This document shows, one piece after another, positions 1 through 15,600 of a stretch of DNA of 64,000 nucleotides. The notes beneath the pieces are model-generated. The model was not told the DNA's origin, did no database searches, and saw nothing but the letters and a program-made list of their open reading frames with translations. Made by a program: the position numbers and the translations under genes. This stretch comes from Tubiluchus corallicola (lineage: Eukaryota > Priapulida > Priapulimorpha > Priapulimorphida > Tubiluchidae). Position 1 is the first letter of the stretch; every line of letters begins with the position of its first letter. The DNA lies in assembly GCA_030141605.1 (NCBI GenBank), contig JAQGDQ010000055.1:641001-705000 (forward strand). Reading direction: 5' to 3'.

Positions 1-780
1 CTAATCATTGCTTTGTAAAGATGTTCCAGTACAGGACGTGGAACATAGCAAGAAGTTTTCTTTAGTAATTACATCAACACTTAATTCGGCTTTCTCAATG
101 ATGAACTTGACATGAGCATTCCATTTTAAAATGGAATGCAAGTATAAACCTAAATGTTTATGAGTGTCTACCCAATCCAGTTGTCTATTATTAAGATGCA
201 AACTGGGATAGGTAAGTAAATTAGATTTGTTACTAAATAACATGACTATGGATTTTACTGCGTTAAATGTAACATTCCACTGAAGTGCCCACAGTTCGAT
301 AATTTTTAATTTATCATTTAATTTATGAATGCTGGCTGTTGGATCATGTACAATTTTGAGTAAAGTTATATCGTCTGCAAACAGACAAATATCACTTTTG
401 ATGTGACATTTTAAATTGTCAATAAATATTAAGAATAAAATTGGCTGTAATGTGGAACCTTCTGGTACACCTGCATTAAAAGGAGCAAATTCAGATGACT
501 AGCCATTGATTATAACTTTCTGTCGACGGCCTGATCAATAAGATTCAAATCGTTTCAGCAATGATCCTGTAATACCATACTGATTTAATTTAAAAATTAA
601 TCCCCTATGCCAAACCTTATCAAAAGCTTTGGAAATATCTAGGAAGACAGTCAAGACATCACTACTATTATCTAAATTCTTGTATATTTTATGGGTAATA
701 AATAACAGTTGATAAACAGTACCGTCATTTGGTTTAAAGCCGGAATTTTTACTAGTTAATACACAGGCAAGTAATTACAC
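1..780 (-). mobile_element. Non-LTR retrotransposon (LINE) reverse transcriptase fragment, decayed
   Basis: The minus strand encodes the palm of a LINE reverse transcriptase: KNSGFKPNDGTVYQLL, VFLDISKAFDKVWHRG (motif A), GVPEGSTLQPILFLIFIDNL (motif B) and LFADDITLL (motif C, catalytic DD), then WVDTHKHLGLYLHS. Two in-frame stops lie near 501 and 540, and the fragment runs off the left edge. It sits, in opposite orientation, upstream of the first visible exon of the plus gene, probably in an intron. Confidence 0.85.
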
Positions 781-1144
781 AAGGATCCATTGACATTTGT
801 TGCCTGAAGTCGGTGAAGAAACTGTAGTATTTCACTTGAGCTTATACCAATACTTCTTGTAGCAGATTGATAGTAACTAGGCTTCAAAATTATGTGGCAG
901 ATACTAGACTACTAAGTAACACTGGGGGATGGCTAGTGATCAACTTGTGAAAACAAGTAGTGTGTGTGTGTTGCGTACTACTAGTTACAAGCTTTGCTAT
1001 CTACAAGCAAGTTTTGGACCATCATGTTGAGCACAGGTATTTTTTTGCCTGGGTACTAAGCTTTTAAAAACACTTTATAAACATATGAATTCAGTGTTGT
1101 GTCATGAATGGAGATGTCATATATGACTGCTTTTCTGTTTGAAG

Positions 1145-1261
1145 GTTCCAGAATTCAAAGGTGTAGACCTGAGTTTTCGCAAACTGTTAGCCAAAACAAT
1201 GAAGCCACTGTATGTTATGAAAGGTGAATACATTATTCGTAAACACGATGTCGGTCTCGAG
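1145..1261 (+). CDS. Plus CNGK exon: repeat III CNBD, first part
   Basis: 39 codons, phase 0 at both ends, from VPEFKGVD to RKHDVGLE, followed by GTAAGT. It is the A-helix and first beta strands of a CNBD. The homologous minus exon at 32677-32793 has the same length and about 28 of 39 identical residues. The acceptor is ttttctgtttgaag. Confidence 0.85.
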
Positions 1262-4200
1262 GTAAGTACGGTGTCACTGTGCATATCTCTAATGTAGTTA
1301 CTGCCTTGTCGAACAGTGAATAAGATTTAAAACATTTCATTTTTTGTCAAATATTATTTTTTATCTTACAGAAAGTTTGGCTCAAAATGTCTGTAATCCT
1401 AAAAGATTATAAGAATGCAAGATGTTAAAGTGTTATTCATCTAGCTGTAGATCATCATTAGTGAATAGCTGCTATGTCTACTGTAGACACAGGGTTCTCA
1501 TATAAAACAATTTACCAGGACACAAACTAAATTTTGAAAGATTTTTACAGCAGTTTATCCAATAGACGAGACACTTATGCTTGTCATCACTGCACTTTTC
1601 TACCTGAATAAAATTCTATATACTTATTGATTTTAAAAAATTTATCAGTGTATATTTAGCCTTACGTAGTGCTCGTGTTTCATTAAAAGCTTGTCAATGA
1701 GTTCAGAACTAACTGCTTATGTAACAGTCTTATAAGAACTTTTTGCAAATATGTATAGTTGTTTTTAGTGATCCAAAGTATTTCACAATTTTGTACTTTG
1801 TATATGTTTGGAAGAAGAAAATGAAAATCGGTGATTAGTCAGTCAGTCCGTGTTCCGTCCACGTACGTGGAGATTGGAGATCTTGTAATGCCATTCTACT
1901 CTATTTTTACTCTTACTGATGATGGTATTCCTTTTCGTAATTTTAGTCCTGTCATTGATATCATCTAGTCCTCCTGCTGTCTTCCTTTAGCTCTTCTCCC
2001 TTCAGTTTTTCCTTCCAGCAATCTCTGTATTGCCATGCCTTAAGCACGTCCACAATATTCTGTTGTCCTCCTCTTAATGAGATTCACCAGTTTTGTTTTC
2101 TCCTTTACAGTTCGTAAAACTTGATCACTCGTTCCAATCGTTCCTGTTTTCTTCTCCAACTGATGTTCAGAATGCTTCTATAATATCACATGTCAAAAGC
2201 TTCCAATCACTTTTTTGTGTCTGCATTTCCTGTCCACACCTTGACCCCATATAGGAAAACGACCTCACATAACCCACTGTCATGCTTTTCCTAGTGTTTA
2301 CACTAACATTCAGATTTTTCAGAGACATTCTTAAATTCATAAAATAACAAACATCGATTAATGTGCATTAGAAAGTATTATTGTTACTGTTCTAGAACAA
2401 GTGGCCCAGCGCCCACTACATTTCGACTTGATCCAAGGGATCATCGTAAACCAGATATTTTTCGTATTAAGCATGTTTCGTACTATCCATTGCGTACAAT
2501 TCCATTAACTTCTAATGTTATTTCTAATGTAAAACAGCAATTATAATGTGCCTGTAGCCTCTACATCAGTTATGTTTAAAGGAAAACCGGATGATTGTGC
2601 AAACATTAGTTCAGAATAAAGAATGCTCTAAAATATTGAAAACTACAATAACTTTTTGTAAATTAAAGCTTAGATTAAATAATAATTACCTTGGATACTG
2701 TTCGTTAAACTTTCAAAGCTATGCACAGTTCAGTGAATCTACTAAGATTGGCAGCGGCGCCTTTTTGTCACATTTGCATGGCCAACAAATAGAATACCGT
2801 GATAAGCATGATCATGAACTGCCGTGTTAGTTTCTGACGTCATATGATGTAGAGCCCATTTTTTGTGACATGCATTTAAACAGTACTGTAACACTTATGC
2901 AAATGTGCTTGATGTGCAAGGGAAGACGCCTGCCATTGCACAAACTGTAGTTAGTTTCTGACGTAAGCAACAGCTGTGTTCCGTTGCCATTAATTAACTT
3001 TCTAAGCTAATTATTCAGATATAAGGAACAATTGTTAACTTTTATAGGCAAGAAAATGTGTGTTTTGGACAATTGAGTCTAAACAATCGTCTGGTCTTTC
3101 TTCAATCAGTGAAAGAAACTTGAGCTTGTTTAACCTATACAGTACATACAAACCTTATGTTATGAGTGGAATGAGTTGTAAAAGCAATCGATAAGCTATG
3201 AGCTATGGTCATGGCTGAAGGGTGTCTAGACGGGGGGGGGGGGGGCCAGAAGAAATCGTATTACAAGTGACTTTTTATATTGAACCCATATTGGCAAGGC
3301 TTTGAGAAATCATCGTACTACTGAGAGTTTCGTTATAAGTGGAATCGTATTACCGAGATTCGAGTGTACTTGGTTTTTGCGTGTTAGTAGACTGCGTTAA
3401 AAACAATTAATTGAATAAAAAAACTTGCATAAGGATCCTGCATGAAGCTACCATCTCTAACATTAATGTCTTACTTAGTTTCTTGTGTTTCTTCTGTAGA
3501 TGTTTTTCATTTATGATGGCGTGGCATCGGTCTACGATGAAGATACCGGCGAACGCTACTCTACTATGGGTGTAGGAGATTTTTTTGGAGAGATTGCCGT
3601 TCTTCACAGAGCTCCCAGGAATGCTACTGTCATGTATGTTAGTTTGGTTACTGAAAGAACATGGATCTTAGTGTCTTCCTGTACAGTTCTCATTTCCATG
3701 GAGCTCAGACTTCTTAACACATCCATTTATGCTTTCTGATTACTTACATTTTATATGATACACTGACTGTAACCCAGGTTTCAGTACAGAGCACATGGCT
3801 TGATTTCTGTAGATGATTGTGGTAGGACCAGAACTTTGCCCATTATCAAAGATAATATAAGATATGACACTATAAACCATTACAACCCACATTTGGATAT
3901 GTAAGCATCCACCTTCAGGGAGAGACAGATGTGAACCATCCTTAGATGGTATGAGAGATGAAACTATTCAGCAGTTATTCCAGCAGTCACCCATTCGCTT
4001 ACTGGCCAGGTCAGCAATAAACCAGGTTCAGTATGTGGTTGACAATGGACTTCTGTTCATTTTTGTGAGATTTCCTTTGCGCCTTTCAAGAGTACAAGTT
4101 TATTGCAGTTGTTTTTGAGAAAATATCTTTTAATGGGAAATGCTGCTGTGCAATAGATTACTCAGACCGTGACCATGCAATCAGAAAATTGGATCTTTGA

Positions 4201-7200
4201 AAAAAATCTGTGCATTGTCACCTCTATTTGAAATTTTGCAAAAGTTTTGAAACAAATGATGCATTTTGTTTCAATTGTTTAATGTGTAAGCTAACTTTGA
4301 CTAAATGTCTGTTTTTTGCCACATTTTTATAAACATATTTATTTGAAATAATTGCTTTTGACAAACAGCAAGTGAATGCTAATCTGGTTGCCTCGGGCTG
4401 CTATATTTACAGGATGCAGTTTGGTAGGAAAAAAAGTCTATCACAAAATATACATAACTATTCCAATTGTTAATTAAAATAAGTAAAACGTTTAGATAAA
4501 GTAATATATTACTGTACCAGATCAAGTACAATGATGTTCTGTTACGGACTACCTGAAAGAAAAACTGAAATTTTTAATTGTGGTCAAGATTTATTTATCC
4601 TAAGAAGTAATGTGTTTGTTTGGTATAGGTTTGTTAATCGCTCTTCGAATTCCTCCCTACAAACAACGTGCAAAGGATAATTAGGCAATAATGCTTACTG
4701 CATATTTCAAAATTTGAAAAATGTTGCAATGTTTGTAATACTGTATCGTGATGTTGGATGGAAAAGTTGTTGAGGAAAGTGTGGGTGACTATTTGTCTGA
4801 ACTGACCGACCTGCTAATCAACTAATACGTTGTAATTAATAATTTAGTGCAGATACGAACTGTGATTTGTTTGTCTTGCACAAGGACAATCTGGACCGAG
4901 TCATGTCACGGTTTCCCGAAGTTCGCAAAAAAGTGTTCAAAACGGCTGATGTGAGGAGTGACTTTCAGAAAAAGAGAGAGCCAGGATGTCTCGTTCAGTC
5001 TGGTGTTCAGGTAATAGTGATCACATTGCAGTAATAGCATGTTTCGCTCAGTCAAGTGTTCAGGTAGTAGTGATCACATTGCAGCAGCTGCTCAGTCAAG
5101 TGTTCAGGTAATAATGATCACATTGCAGCAATCGCTCAGTCAAGTGTTCAGGTAATAGTGATCACATTGCAATAATAGCATGTCTCACTCAGTCAAGTGT
5201 TCAGGTAATAGTGATCACATTGCAGTAATAGCATGTCTCACTCAGTCAAGTGTTCAGGTAATAGTGACCACATTGCAGTAATAGCATGTCTCACGCAGGT
5301 AATAGTGATCACATTGCAGCAGCTGCTCAGTCAAGTGTTCAGGTAATAGTGATCACATTGCAGTAATAGCATGTCTCACGCAGGTAATAGTGACCACATT
5401 GCAGTAATAGGGTGCCTCGCTCGGGTAATAGTGATCACTCTGCAGCAGCTGCTCAGTCAAGTGTTCAGGTAATAGTGATCACATTGCAGTAATAGCATGT
5501 CTCACGCAGGTAATAGTGACCACATTGCAGTAATAGCGTGCCTCGCTCAGGTAATAGTGATCACACAGCAGCAGCTGCTCAGTCAAGTGTCCAGGTTCAG
5601 GTAATAGTGATCACGTTGCCAGAATGTGAGTGGAATGACATGCAATATGTGTAACATGTGAGTATTGAGTAATTTTAAAAAAACTTGTACAAACAGGGTT
5701 GTACATAAAGTAACACATATATTGGTCAGCAAGAATTAACAATGCATTTCAGTCTCCATGTAATCATATCAGCTGTAGTAAACACTAAATACCTAAACAC
5801 AGTTTTGATACTGAATAACAGTACGATATTAATCTGATAGTACAGTTAGAACTCGTAACAATTTTGAAAAGTTTTGTCACTGACTAGTATCGAGGTTAGT
5901 GACTTGAAATTTACGTCAGTGAACCATCTTCCTTCTTAAATGAACAGTCTGTGGACAGTTTGCTAAAAACATGTTCTTCAGTTTGTATCGCGTATCTAGC
6001 CTGTTTTCACATGAAGGCACATTTGTCTGCCTGTTTCAATTTCTAAATGATATGACTGCAAATGCACGCATGTAGAGGTTTTTTGTTGCATCCAAAGTTT
6101 CTTCTGATATTATAGGTAATTTTAGTATTGAACTGACTAGTATTCTTAGCATTCTTGCTGAATTAATTATGTTAAGTCTTTCAGCATTTATCAGGATACC
6201 AACAAACATGGAGTACGAATTATTCGTGTTTATTGTCTACGAGCACTTATTTGTTTATGAATAATAGCTGGCTTACAAAAATATTTAACCAATAATAGTA
6301 AATGGTTTATTATTTTAATTTTTTCTGTGCTTTTTATTGTTCAATTTTCAGCTTTGTTTACATTTTTAACGGTTTTTTCTTATGCATCACATTGTAAGCA
6401 GAATTCATGAGTTTAAGGCTAAACAGGCAATTTTAAAAATTTTGCCTATTGGACTTTTCTGTCTTTTTCATAGTGTGATAGAAGAGTTTTTCATATCTTG
6501 CCAACTTGTTGGTTTCATTTAGGCAAACTTGAAGGGATATTTAGTGGCAGTTTTATTAATTAAAATGAAATTAAAAATTGAAATATAAGTTTTTTTTCAT
6601 TTGATAAGTTCATATTAATAGAGATTTTGTCAAATCACCGAATAGGCAAAGTACAGACGTAACTTTCTTAAGTCCAGGAAATTGTCTTACAGTAACAATA
6701 TCTAATTTAGGTCACCTGTTTTAGTAATTGATTGTGTTAGTTGATTAATCAATCGTTTTATTTTGCACTGAAGTGATTGTAGTCTGACAGTTACAATAAA
6801 TTTTGTGATTTCAGATACCAACAAAGTTAGTGGGTATACCTAGAAGAGGTAAGATTTATTATGTTAATGTAAAATGATTTTTTTATAACATTTGTAACTT
6901 TTTTTGAAATCGTCAAACACAAATTCCTTTTATATATATAGGTAAACGTAATAATGTATGTAATTTACATACATATATTAAGAGAATTTTTATCCTGAAT
7001 TGGATAGACATTATGCAAATACATTTTCTATGTGAGATGAAGTTAAATTTCAAGAAAAAAATGTGAGTTATTTAAACTTGGCCATTATGGCACGAGTCTG
7101 CAACAACTTGGTCATTATGGCACGAGTCTGCAACAACTTGGTCATTATGGCACTAGTCTGCAACAACTTGGTCTTGTTTCATGTCTCGTGAAAAATGACA

Positions 7201-9579
7201 TTTCTCGTCTCTTCTTGAAGGCTGAGAAACAGTTGGCCAAGAAATGAGAAATGGAGATGGCAGCAAAAGTTCTTGGTTTGCAAAAGTTTTCCTTTAACAT
7301 GGGACGTCTTGGTTCCGAATAGATGCCATGTTAGTTGTCTGCAAGAATATTGTAGTTTATAGATGAGTTTATTTAACAGTATTAAAATCACCATATGCTG
7401 AAAGTGCTGAATAAATACAAAATATTTTGTTTGAAAGTTATTAAGATTATAGTTGCTTGTTTCTTTGTCTTGACCCGATTCCCGCAATGCAGCACGTGAA
7501 TTTTTAACTTTGTGGTATGGAGGTTAACACAAGTGCTTGATGTTGAGGATTATCCATTCAAATTTCGGTGTAATTTTTTATTTGGTTAAGTGATTACAGT
7601 GAAACATGCTTACATGTATGTATGCTTTCTGCATAGTTAGTATTGACAGTAGTCGATTGTTTCAGTGACTTTCCATCGTCCGACAACTACAGTTCCAGGC
7701 TCAGATGACACAATTGGTTTTTTCCACATAGTGCTTGACCCGGAGTTTTGGTTCGTCCGTGTTGTAAACATGACATCTGCATGTGCAATGGTTGTTAGCT
7801 TTGTTTATACTACTTATCAGGTAACTAACGCAGATCATATCTTTTAATGTTGATGGTTACTTGATGACATGCTTCAGGTTTTACTATGTTACGGCAATGT
7901 GGAATACCCGCATTGCACTTAGCTGTGACTAGAGTCAGAATTTTTCTTCTACTAAAATTGTGATTTTGGCATAGCTTGAATAATGATGTTGGGAATTTGA
8001 GAATTACAAAACTGAAGTTTATACTAAACTGATTCTGAGGTAATCATGTGGTTGATTCACCGGTTTCAGTCAATTTTTGTTGAACTAATTCACATTAGAA
8101 CTTTATGGTTGTCCTCGTGTTAGACACAATGTGATATTAAACACACACATTGGAAGTGATAACTAAACGAATTAATATATAATAATCATTTATTCGCGAC
8201 AGAGGCAATCTCTCTGCCACAACAATAAATCTTATAAAGATCTTGTGTCATTTACAGATAAACCGACTCTAATTATTTCGCTAGCACACTTCTGAACTTG
8301 ATTAAATTTAATGATTTTGGACACTGCCATGGTCACCGTACCGCCACTATCTCAGCTTTAGATATAAAACATATCTAAAGGTCATAGATTAAAACAATGA
8401 AATCGGTTTCGGTTACAGTTACAAACGTGTTATTTTTTCTGGAGCAACAGATGTTATAAATAAATACCAACATTGTTACAATGTGCAAAAGACTGCAGAT
8501 AATAAGTGGAATCTGAAACAAGTGAAAGTCCTTCAAGGTTGCTAAATCAGTTGTCATGATGTAGCTGTGAACTGGTAGACTTTACTTTTTGATAGCAGAT
8601 GATCTCAGTTACAGACAGGAACAGTAAAATGTGGCAGATGATTATCTATGCAGTTCATTAAGCTTTTCAGAGTTTTTTGTTTTGTTTCAATTTTTATAAA
8701 ACTTTCTTGTAAATCAATAATTTTTCTTTCTAGGCAGCTTTCCAGGATCATAATGTGCTACTCTATCTTATTAACTACCTGTGCGAAGCAGTCATCATGT
8801 TTAAGGTAAAGTCTGTAAAGGAGATTGAAAATCATTTAGTTGATTTGTTTTTTTGCCATATCGATTTCCTGAAACTGACTGTTAAAGTTGGGGTTCATGT
8901 CTGTCCAGTGTTCCACAATTGGTCTTTCTCTCATATTTCAGCAATGAATGAAAGGATCGACGCAGAACTCGGATGAATGACTCTTTGGGACTTGCCACAG
9001 AAACTCTTACAATAAAATCCACAGTTTTCAAAAGCCTAAAACTCTGAAGTAATTCCTAACTAGTGTTTCTAATTCATTATACTGGATCTAGAAATGGATA
9101 AAGAAGAGATAATTGGCCCTAATCAGTGAAAGTTCATTAACAACCAATTAACCTTCAAAAGCATGAAATTTTGAAATTATTCATAGCTTTCTAATTATAC
9201 AGGATATTGATTGTCTGTGTGATTTTTGTCATTTGTCCATAAAGAGATCTATGTCTGCATTACTTGGCATTCTTCGTGTAGTGTGTCTCTAACTATCTTA
9301 AATGCACCGACAGAAATGCAAAACTTGCCCGCATGTACGGTGCGTGTGTGCAATAATCCAATGCTTAGCATTCTGAGGTAGTAAGAAGAGATAATTACTC
9401 TTAATGAACAAAAGTTCATTAAGACTTCTTAAATGCAATTAGTTTTCAAAGCGTGAAATTCTAAAGTGGCAAGATTTAATACAGTTCTGTTGCTGCTAAC
9501 ATAGTGTTTTGCTTGTTAAATTGGTAAATTGTTTAATTATCTATCTATCTATCCATCTATCTATCTATCTATCTATATA

Positions 9580-9610
<31 letters not shown>

Positions 9611-12600
9611 AGATATAGATATAGATATAGATATATATCATTTATCATTTGGTTTTTTACTATTTTATTGTACTTTGGAGTTGTTCCTAGATTCTGGTAA
9701 ATTTCTTTGTTTTTAGATGGTAATGAACCGTATTGTGCGAAACCATTTGGCAATAAACTTCATTTTGAAGATGATTTACGTTGCTTTACTAAGTAATATT
9801 TTGATAAACTTCAACTAATTTAATTAATTGAATGAAGGAAATTGAATAAAAGTGAAAGCAAAACTGAGACTGATGCTTGGGAGTAGAAATTCTCATAGAA
9901 TTGTCATGTCTGAGCAAGTTATGTGTGCAAAAAACAAGTCAAAAGTACTTGAAGCTATTCAGCCGACTAACAAAGCGGTTAATCTTTTAAACTAACCCCA
10001 TGAAAAGGCATGTAAGAATAAAGATGAATTGGTAGGTTAGTTAGACTGCTGTATTACCTATAGCAGAAACTGGAAGTAGCAATAGAGCATAGAATTTAAT
10101 GTCCCATTCAATCTAGTGAGTTTTCTCGTCAAGTAACTCACAACCATGTTGAGACTAGAGAGCAAAACTTGATGCGAGTTACTTTCTGACAGTAAGCGTG
10201 AGTTGACATGCGATTCTGTAGTCACTGCAAGAAACTCACCAGGGTATTCACACTAGACAGTAGCTTGCAGGAAATCAATTTGAAGCAACTGTTGGAGAGT
10301 TTACAATTTCTTGCAGATAGGAACTCGTAAAGCAATTTATGCTTGCGTGTTTGCTGTCACAGAGAAAACATGTGACAGAAAACATCCTAGTCTGAATGTG
10401 ATGTAAGAAGTTTTAAGAGGCAGTTATGCTAGATCATGGATACCATGCCTTTGTGAAATTACCTGTGAAATGTGTAATTAAGACATGCTTGTGTTGCTCT
10501 TTATGTATAATTGTAGTACCAATTTATTACAAGTGTTTGTAGCATTCATTGCTAGCTCGTTTTGCCTGAGTACACAGTAGCTGCGACACTGTTGGAAAAT
10601 TTGCCGGCATTTAGCGCACATGGCTAAACTTTACAATTCCCCACACAAGAAATTAGTTCGTGAAGTGGGGTTAGGGCTAGGGTTGTGATTACAGTATTTA
10701 CATTGTGTGGGGAATTGTATACTCCTTCCCAGTGCATTATCAGCATTTTTCTTTTATGTTTTTTTTCATTTCAACAGTCACATGAGCTACTTCATTGCAG
10801 GTTATTATAAACACAAGAACAGCTTTCATGGGTGACAAAGGAGAACTAGTGATGGACATTCAAGCAGTGCAGAATGCATACGTAAAGAGGATTACTGGCT
10901 TGCCGTTTGACTTACTTGCATTCTTCCCGGTGGACGTGTTTGCTTTGCTAGCGTCACATTATCGTCTGAGGATTCTCAGTTATTTGAGGCTGTATCATCT
11001 GATTCGCTTTCCGCGATTGTTGCAGTTCTTCTCTCATTGGGAAGCAGAACTCAATGCAAAGTATGTGATGTTGTATGAGTAATTAATGTCTGACTGTGGT
11101 TTCTCCAGAGGAGCACATTGAAAGTTGTGTTTGTGCAATACCAAGTTGATGTTTAGGTCAGATGTAATCAAAATTGAGAGCTATGTAATGATTTTTAACA
11201 TGCCAAAAAGCAGTGATGACTTTCCTTAAAGTGGCGGTACTAATGCCACAATTACGTTTTTTTAAAAAGTAGCTGTTGCAACTACATTCATTGCGTAAAA
11301 GTAGTGCAGCTACGATAGCCATTAATTTTCTTTTGCTACAATTTCTAAGCATCGTTGATATAGTGCACTGCAAAATGTAGGTGGCACATTAAGGGAGCCT
11401 GATAATAGTGGTAATTACATTATTAAGTAGCAGCTAAAGAAATACAAATACAATTTGCACCAAAAGTTGTATCATAGTTCTAACTAAGCAGTTTATTTAT
11501 GTTCTTGAACAGATACTTGACGATCACTCATATTGTATTAACATACAATAGTATTAAATTGTTTGTTGCAATATTATTCATATGGCATGTTACTAATTTA
11601 TGCTATACAATAAATTACTGTTTCAAACTTCAGGTATATTTATTTGCTTTAAAAAATAATTTTTTTAAAATTGTCGTCACTAAACAGCAACCCCTCACTC
11701 TTGGGTGGAATGTGTTTTCCAAGAGTGGACTCACAAATAACAATGACCAGTGAGGCACGTGACACTATTGAGTCTTGTTTCATTGTATCTCAGATGAGTA
11801 AAACTGCAAGTACACAGTTAAACAGCTGGCTCCCGAAGTCTGTAACAACTATGAAAACACTTCTAATTATGGGGTTATTAACTGTCGACTGCAAGAATTA
11901 AATATAGTATTGTACAGTGCTACTTAAAAAAATAGTGAAGTTACAATTTACTGCTATTCATTTTCAGCGCTACTAATTTTAGTAGTGACACTAAAGTAGT
12001 GGTGCTATTGCTCAGCAGTGCCAAAAACACATTTCTTTTGTATTATCTTGTCTTGTTGAGCTTGAGTTATTTCTCTAGAGTAAATTCATTAATCTCTTTG
12101 CTTTCTCACATTTAGCCTGCTGCTGATGAGAATTCTCAAGTTTACAACACTGCTTTTTCTGTTGATGCACATCTTTGCCTGTGGTTGGTTCCTGCTAGCC
12201 TGTCCAGTTGGCTTTCCATCTTGCTATAATGACACATGGTTCCGGAATATTTTAAGTAGGTCAATTGTCCTTGTTTTGCAACTTTTGTTAAAGGTTAGTT
12301 ATTATATTTCATAATAGCGAGGTGAGCACTGCGCAGTTCAGCGTGTTATAAAAAGTCAGAAACATGCAAAAGTTGATCACTTTCACCTGATAAAACCCAA
12401 CTTGATCTATCTAGCTATAATTGTCATTGTACAAAAACCTCTTGTAAAGGTTCATTTGTGCAGAAAATAATGGATGCCTTTCATTATAGTCCAGTTTTTT
12501 CAATAATTTTCCCAATTTTTTCTGTATGAAGGTCATTTTTCCTCATTCTGGAAGTATATTTATTTTCCTCTGGATCAACTATGTAATTGCCTGGTGCTTG

Positions 12601-15600
12601 TGCAAACTTTGTGAGATCTGTTTCAAAAAGTGAATCTTCAAAGTTTTGAGAAAGGAAAAAGAAAAGAATAGTTTGATACCTTGCATTTGCAAAATATACT
12701 TCATTTATAATAATAGAAATAATAATACTACATATGTAAATAATTGTTTCCACTAATTGTCTCTAACCAGGCATAATACACAGAAGTCTTTTGCCATTGT
12801 AAATGACTGCATTTTGTATCATTTTGTGATTTTAAGAAGAAAATTTGAAAACTTTCTGAATTATGAAGTTCATGACACACCTTTATTACAGGACAACTAA
12901 ACATTGCTTAACCGGTTGATAAATTATGTAGCGATACTGCATACAGTTTTTCTCACTGATTTGGTTTAGTCTTCATATTTTCAGTTTTTTTGTTGAAGTT
13001 GTGTGCATTGTGCACTATAGATATGGCTTAATGTACTTTGTATGATTTCCTGTTTGGGGGTGCTGTAATTTTATCATATTTTTGTCTGCTTACCTGTGCA
13101 GTAAGTTTAACATATTTTTGTCTGCTACCTGTAATATAGCATTTATTAATAGGCAAATGTGCAGTCAGATTTCTGTAGAAAAAAGTTACTAATAAACTTC
13201 TTTGTAGACTGCCCATATTATTGTCCCATTATTATAATTATTATCATGTTAGGTCTTACTAGCTTGAATGTAGACTTTATTGCACTATAAAGTAAATTAC
13301 TGTGTGGAATAAATCTCAATTTTACAGCTGGTCTTGAGTAATCAAAATTGTTATTATTTAAAATGGCACTTATATGTAATTTTTGGCTGATAATGCAACT
13401 ATGCAGCTTGAGTTGTAAGTCCTAAATTTACATTGCAGAAATTTTACATGACGTGCCACCTGATAGAGCTTACATGATGAGTTTATATTGGAGTATTAGT
13501 ACAATGACATCCACAGGTTATGGTGATATACATGCATACGGACAGCTAGAAATGAGTAAGTTGAAGAAATTAGCAATGCTAGTCTGAACAAACTACATAG
13601 TTTAGCAGACTGATATGAACGGGAATGTTGAACTTGGAATTTATTCAAAATTAGAATTTGTTCCAATTTTAATTTTCGTTTACATTTTTTATTATTTGAG
13701 GTGTTTTAGTCTTTTACTTTCACTGACCATTGTTTTTATACTTTCTTGGAAGCTACTGGTAATCATTTGAAATGAAGAGTAGACTGGTTAGGTGTCTCAT
13801 GGCTCAAGTTGTGAACAGTAGTTAAAAATTTCACGTTGACGGACAAGTTGCTGCCTTGATGTAATTTATGAACTGCTTTTACAAACCACCAAAGTAAATT
13901 CTGTACCCACTGGCTTGTTGGTGCTACATGTTTTACCTGCACCTACAAAACACAGTGACCAAGCAAACTGTCATATCGGAACCACCATCCAAGTATACCC
14001 TGGACGTATTGTTTTAGGCTACTCACATGTTGCATTTATTTTTGTATAGTCTTTGCCAGTATAACAATGGTTGTCGGAAAGCTCATGTTTGGTTTCATCC
14101 TGGGAAACATCTCTTCGACGTTATCAAATAGGGACAGTGTCCGCAGCACTTTTGAAGAACACGTAAAGTGTGTAAAGGTGGGTTTAGAATATTTGACGTG
14201 ATAACTTAACAGTGAGAGCCAAAAATGCTTTATATATTGTAATTATATTTCACTATCCATAGAAAAGTTTAGCACTGTGAACTAATGAGCAAAGCCTTGT
14301 AAAGCAAATGTAGACAAAAATGTTTGGTATTTGGCTAACATGTACTGTCATAAATAGTGCCGGTTTTTCTTAATGTAAACCGATGGAAACCATTTTGTAG
14401 CGTTTCTTCACAAATACATTTAGAAATAAATTAAATACCCGATGAACAATTATGCAATGTACATGTAATTTTTATGCATTTCTTATCATACAGTGCAAAT
14501 ACTTGTTTAGAAATACATGAAGGACCATCGGTTTCTGAAAAACTTTCGTCGAAAAGTGTTGAGTCAGTTCAATTACATTTGGGAGCAAAACCTAGCCACC
14601 GATCCAAAGACTGTGCTTAGTCAGTTGCCTCCATGTTTGTGGGCAGAAATGCAAATGCACATTTGCTATGACATGATGCAACAGGTTTGATTCAGCGCAG
14701 TTATATTTAGTAGGATTCGAAATGTGTTGTAAAATGGAAAGTAACGGCTGTGGTTATGGCTAGAAAGTTTTAAGTTCCTAGAATTGTAACGCAACTGCTT
14801 TAAAGCTTAGCAGACCAGGTTATTCAGCTCCTGTGCATACACGTCACTAGAACTAATGAAATTAGCAAACCTCGTTATAATGCCCCCCTCCATAATGCCA
14901 ACCTCGCTCAATGCCCAAATTTTAAACAAAAGAAAATATCTATATCTGCATAGAGATGTATATATTAATGCATCTCATTATAATGCCAAACTTGCTATAA
15001 CACCTAATTTTTTGCAGTCCCAAAACAGGCAGTATAAAAAAGATTTGACTACAATAGTTATAAAATAATCAATACTAATATACTAATATAATATAGGTAC
15101 AGTTTAGTCTCGTTATCTCGCCACTGTCCGTCTAGGGCAAATTTTTGGCGAGAGGCAAGTATGGCGAGATAACGGGAATATAACGAAGTTAGTCTATATG
15201 TATATACATAATAGTTGATTAACATAGTGTTCCTCTATGTACATATAAAATATATTTCTCATTATGATACCAATCACCATTAAATCAGAAATGAAAAAAT
15301 GTCATAAAAGTAATCTTAGAATGTTACTTTTTTATTTAAAAAACATTTTTCGACTATACACTTAAATGCAATAAACTTAGCAAAAGATTTAGAAATGTTC
15401 ACAAATGAGTTACTGACTACTGAAATAATTCAGAAGAGACGACTGTTTCATTGATGATACACGCAAGCAGTCAACACGACGTTTAATCAAACACAATCCT
15501 TGAATATCGTCACTTGTGACTCTGTCAGACTGTTCAAAGTATCGCATCAGTGTGTCGACAGCTGCTGCTGTTGTCAACGGCCTATCTGGTAACATTCGAA

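Noticed and set aside
7179-7487. 102-codon minus frame
   Set aside because: It lies in a plus-gene intron and has no recognisable domain or repeat origin.
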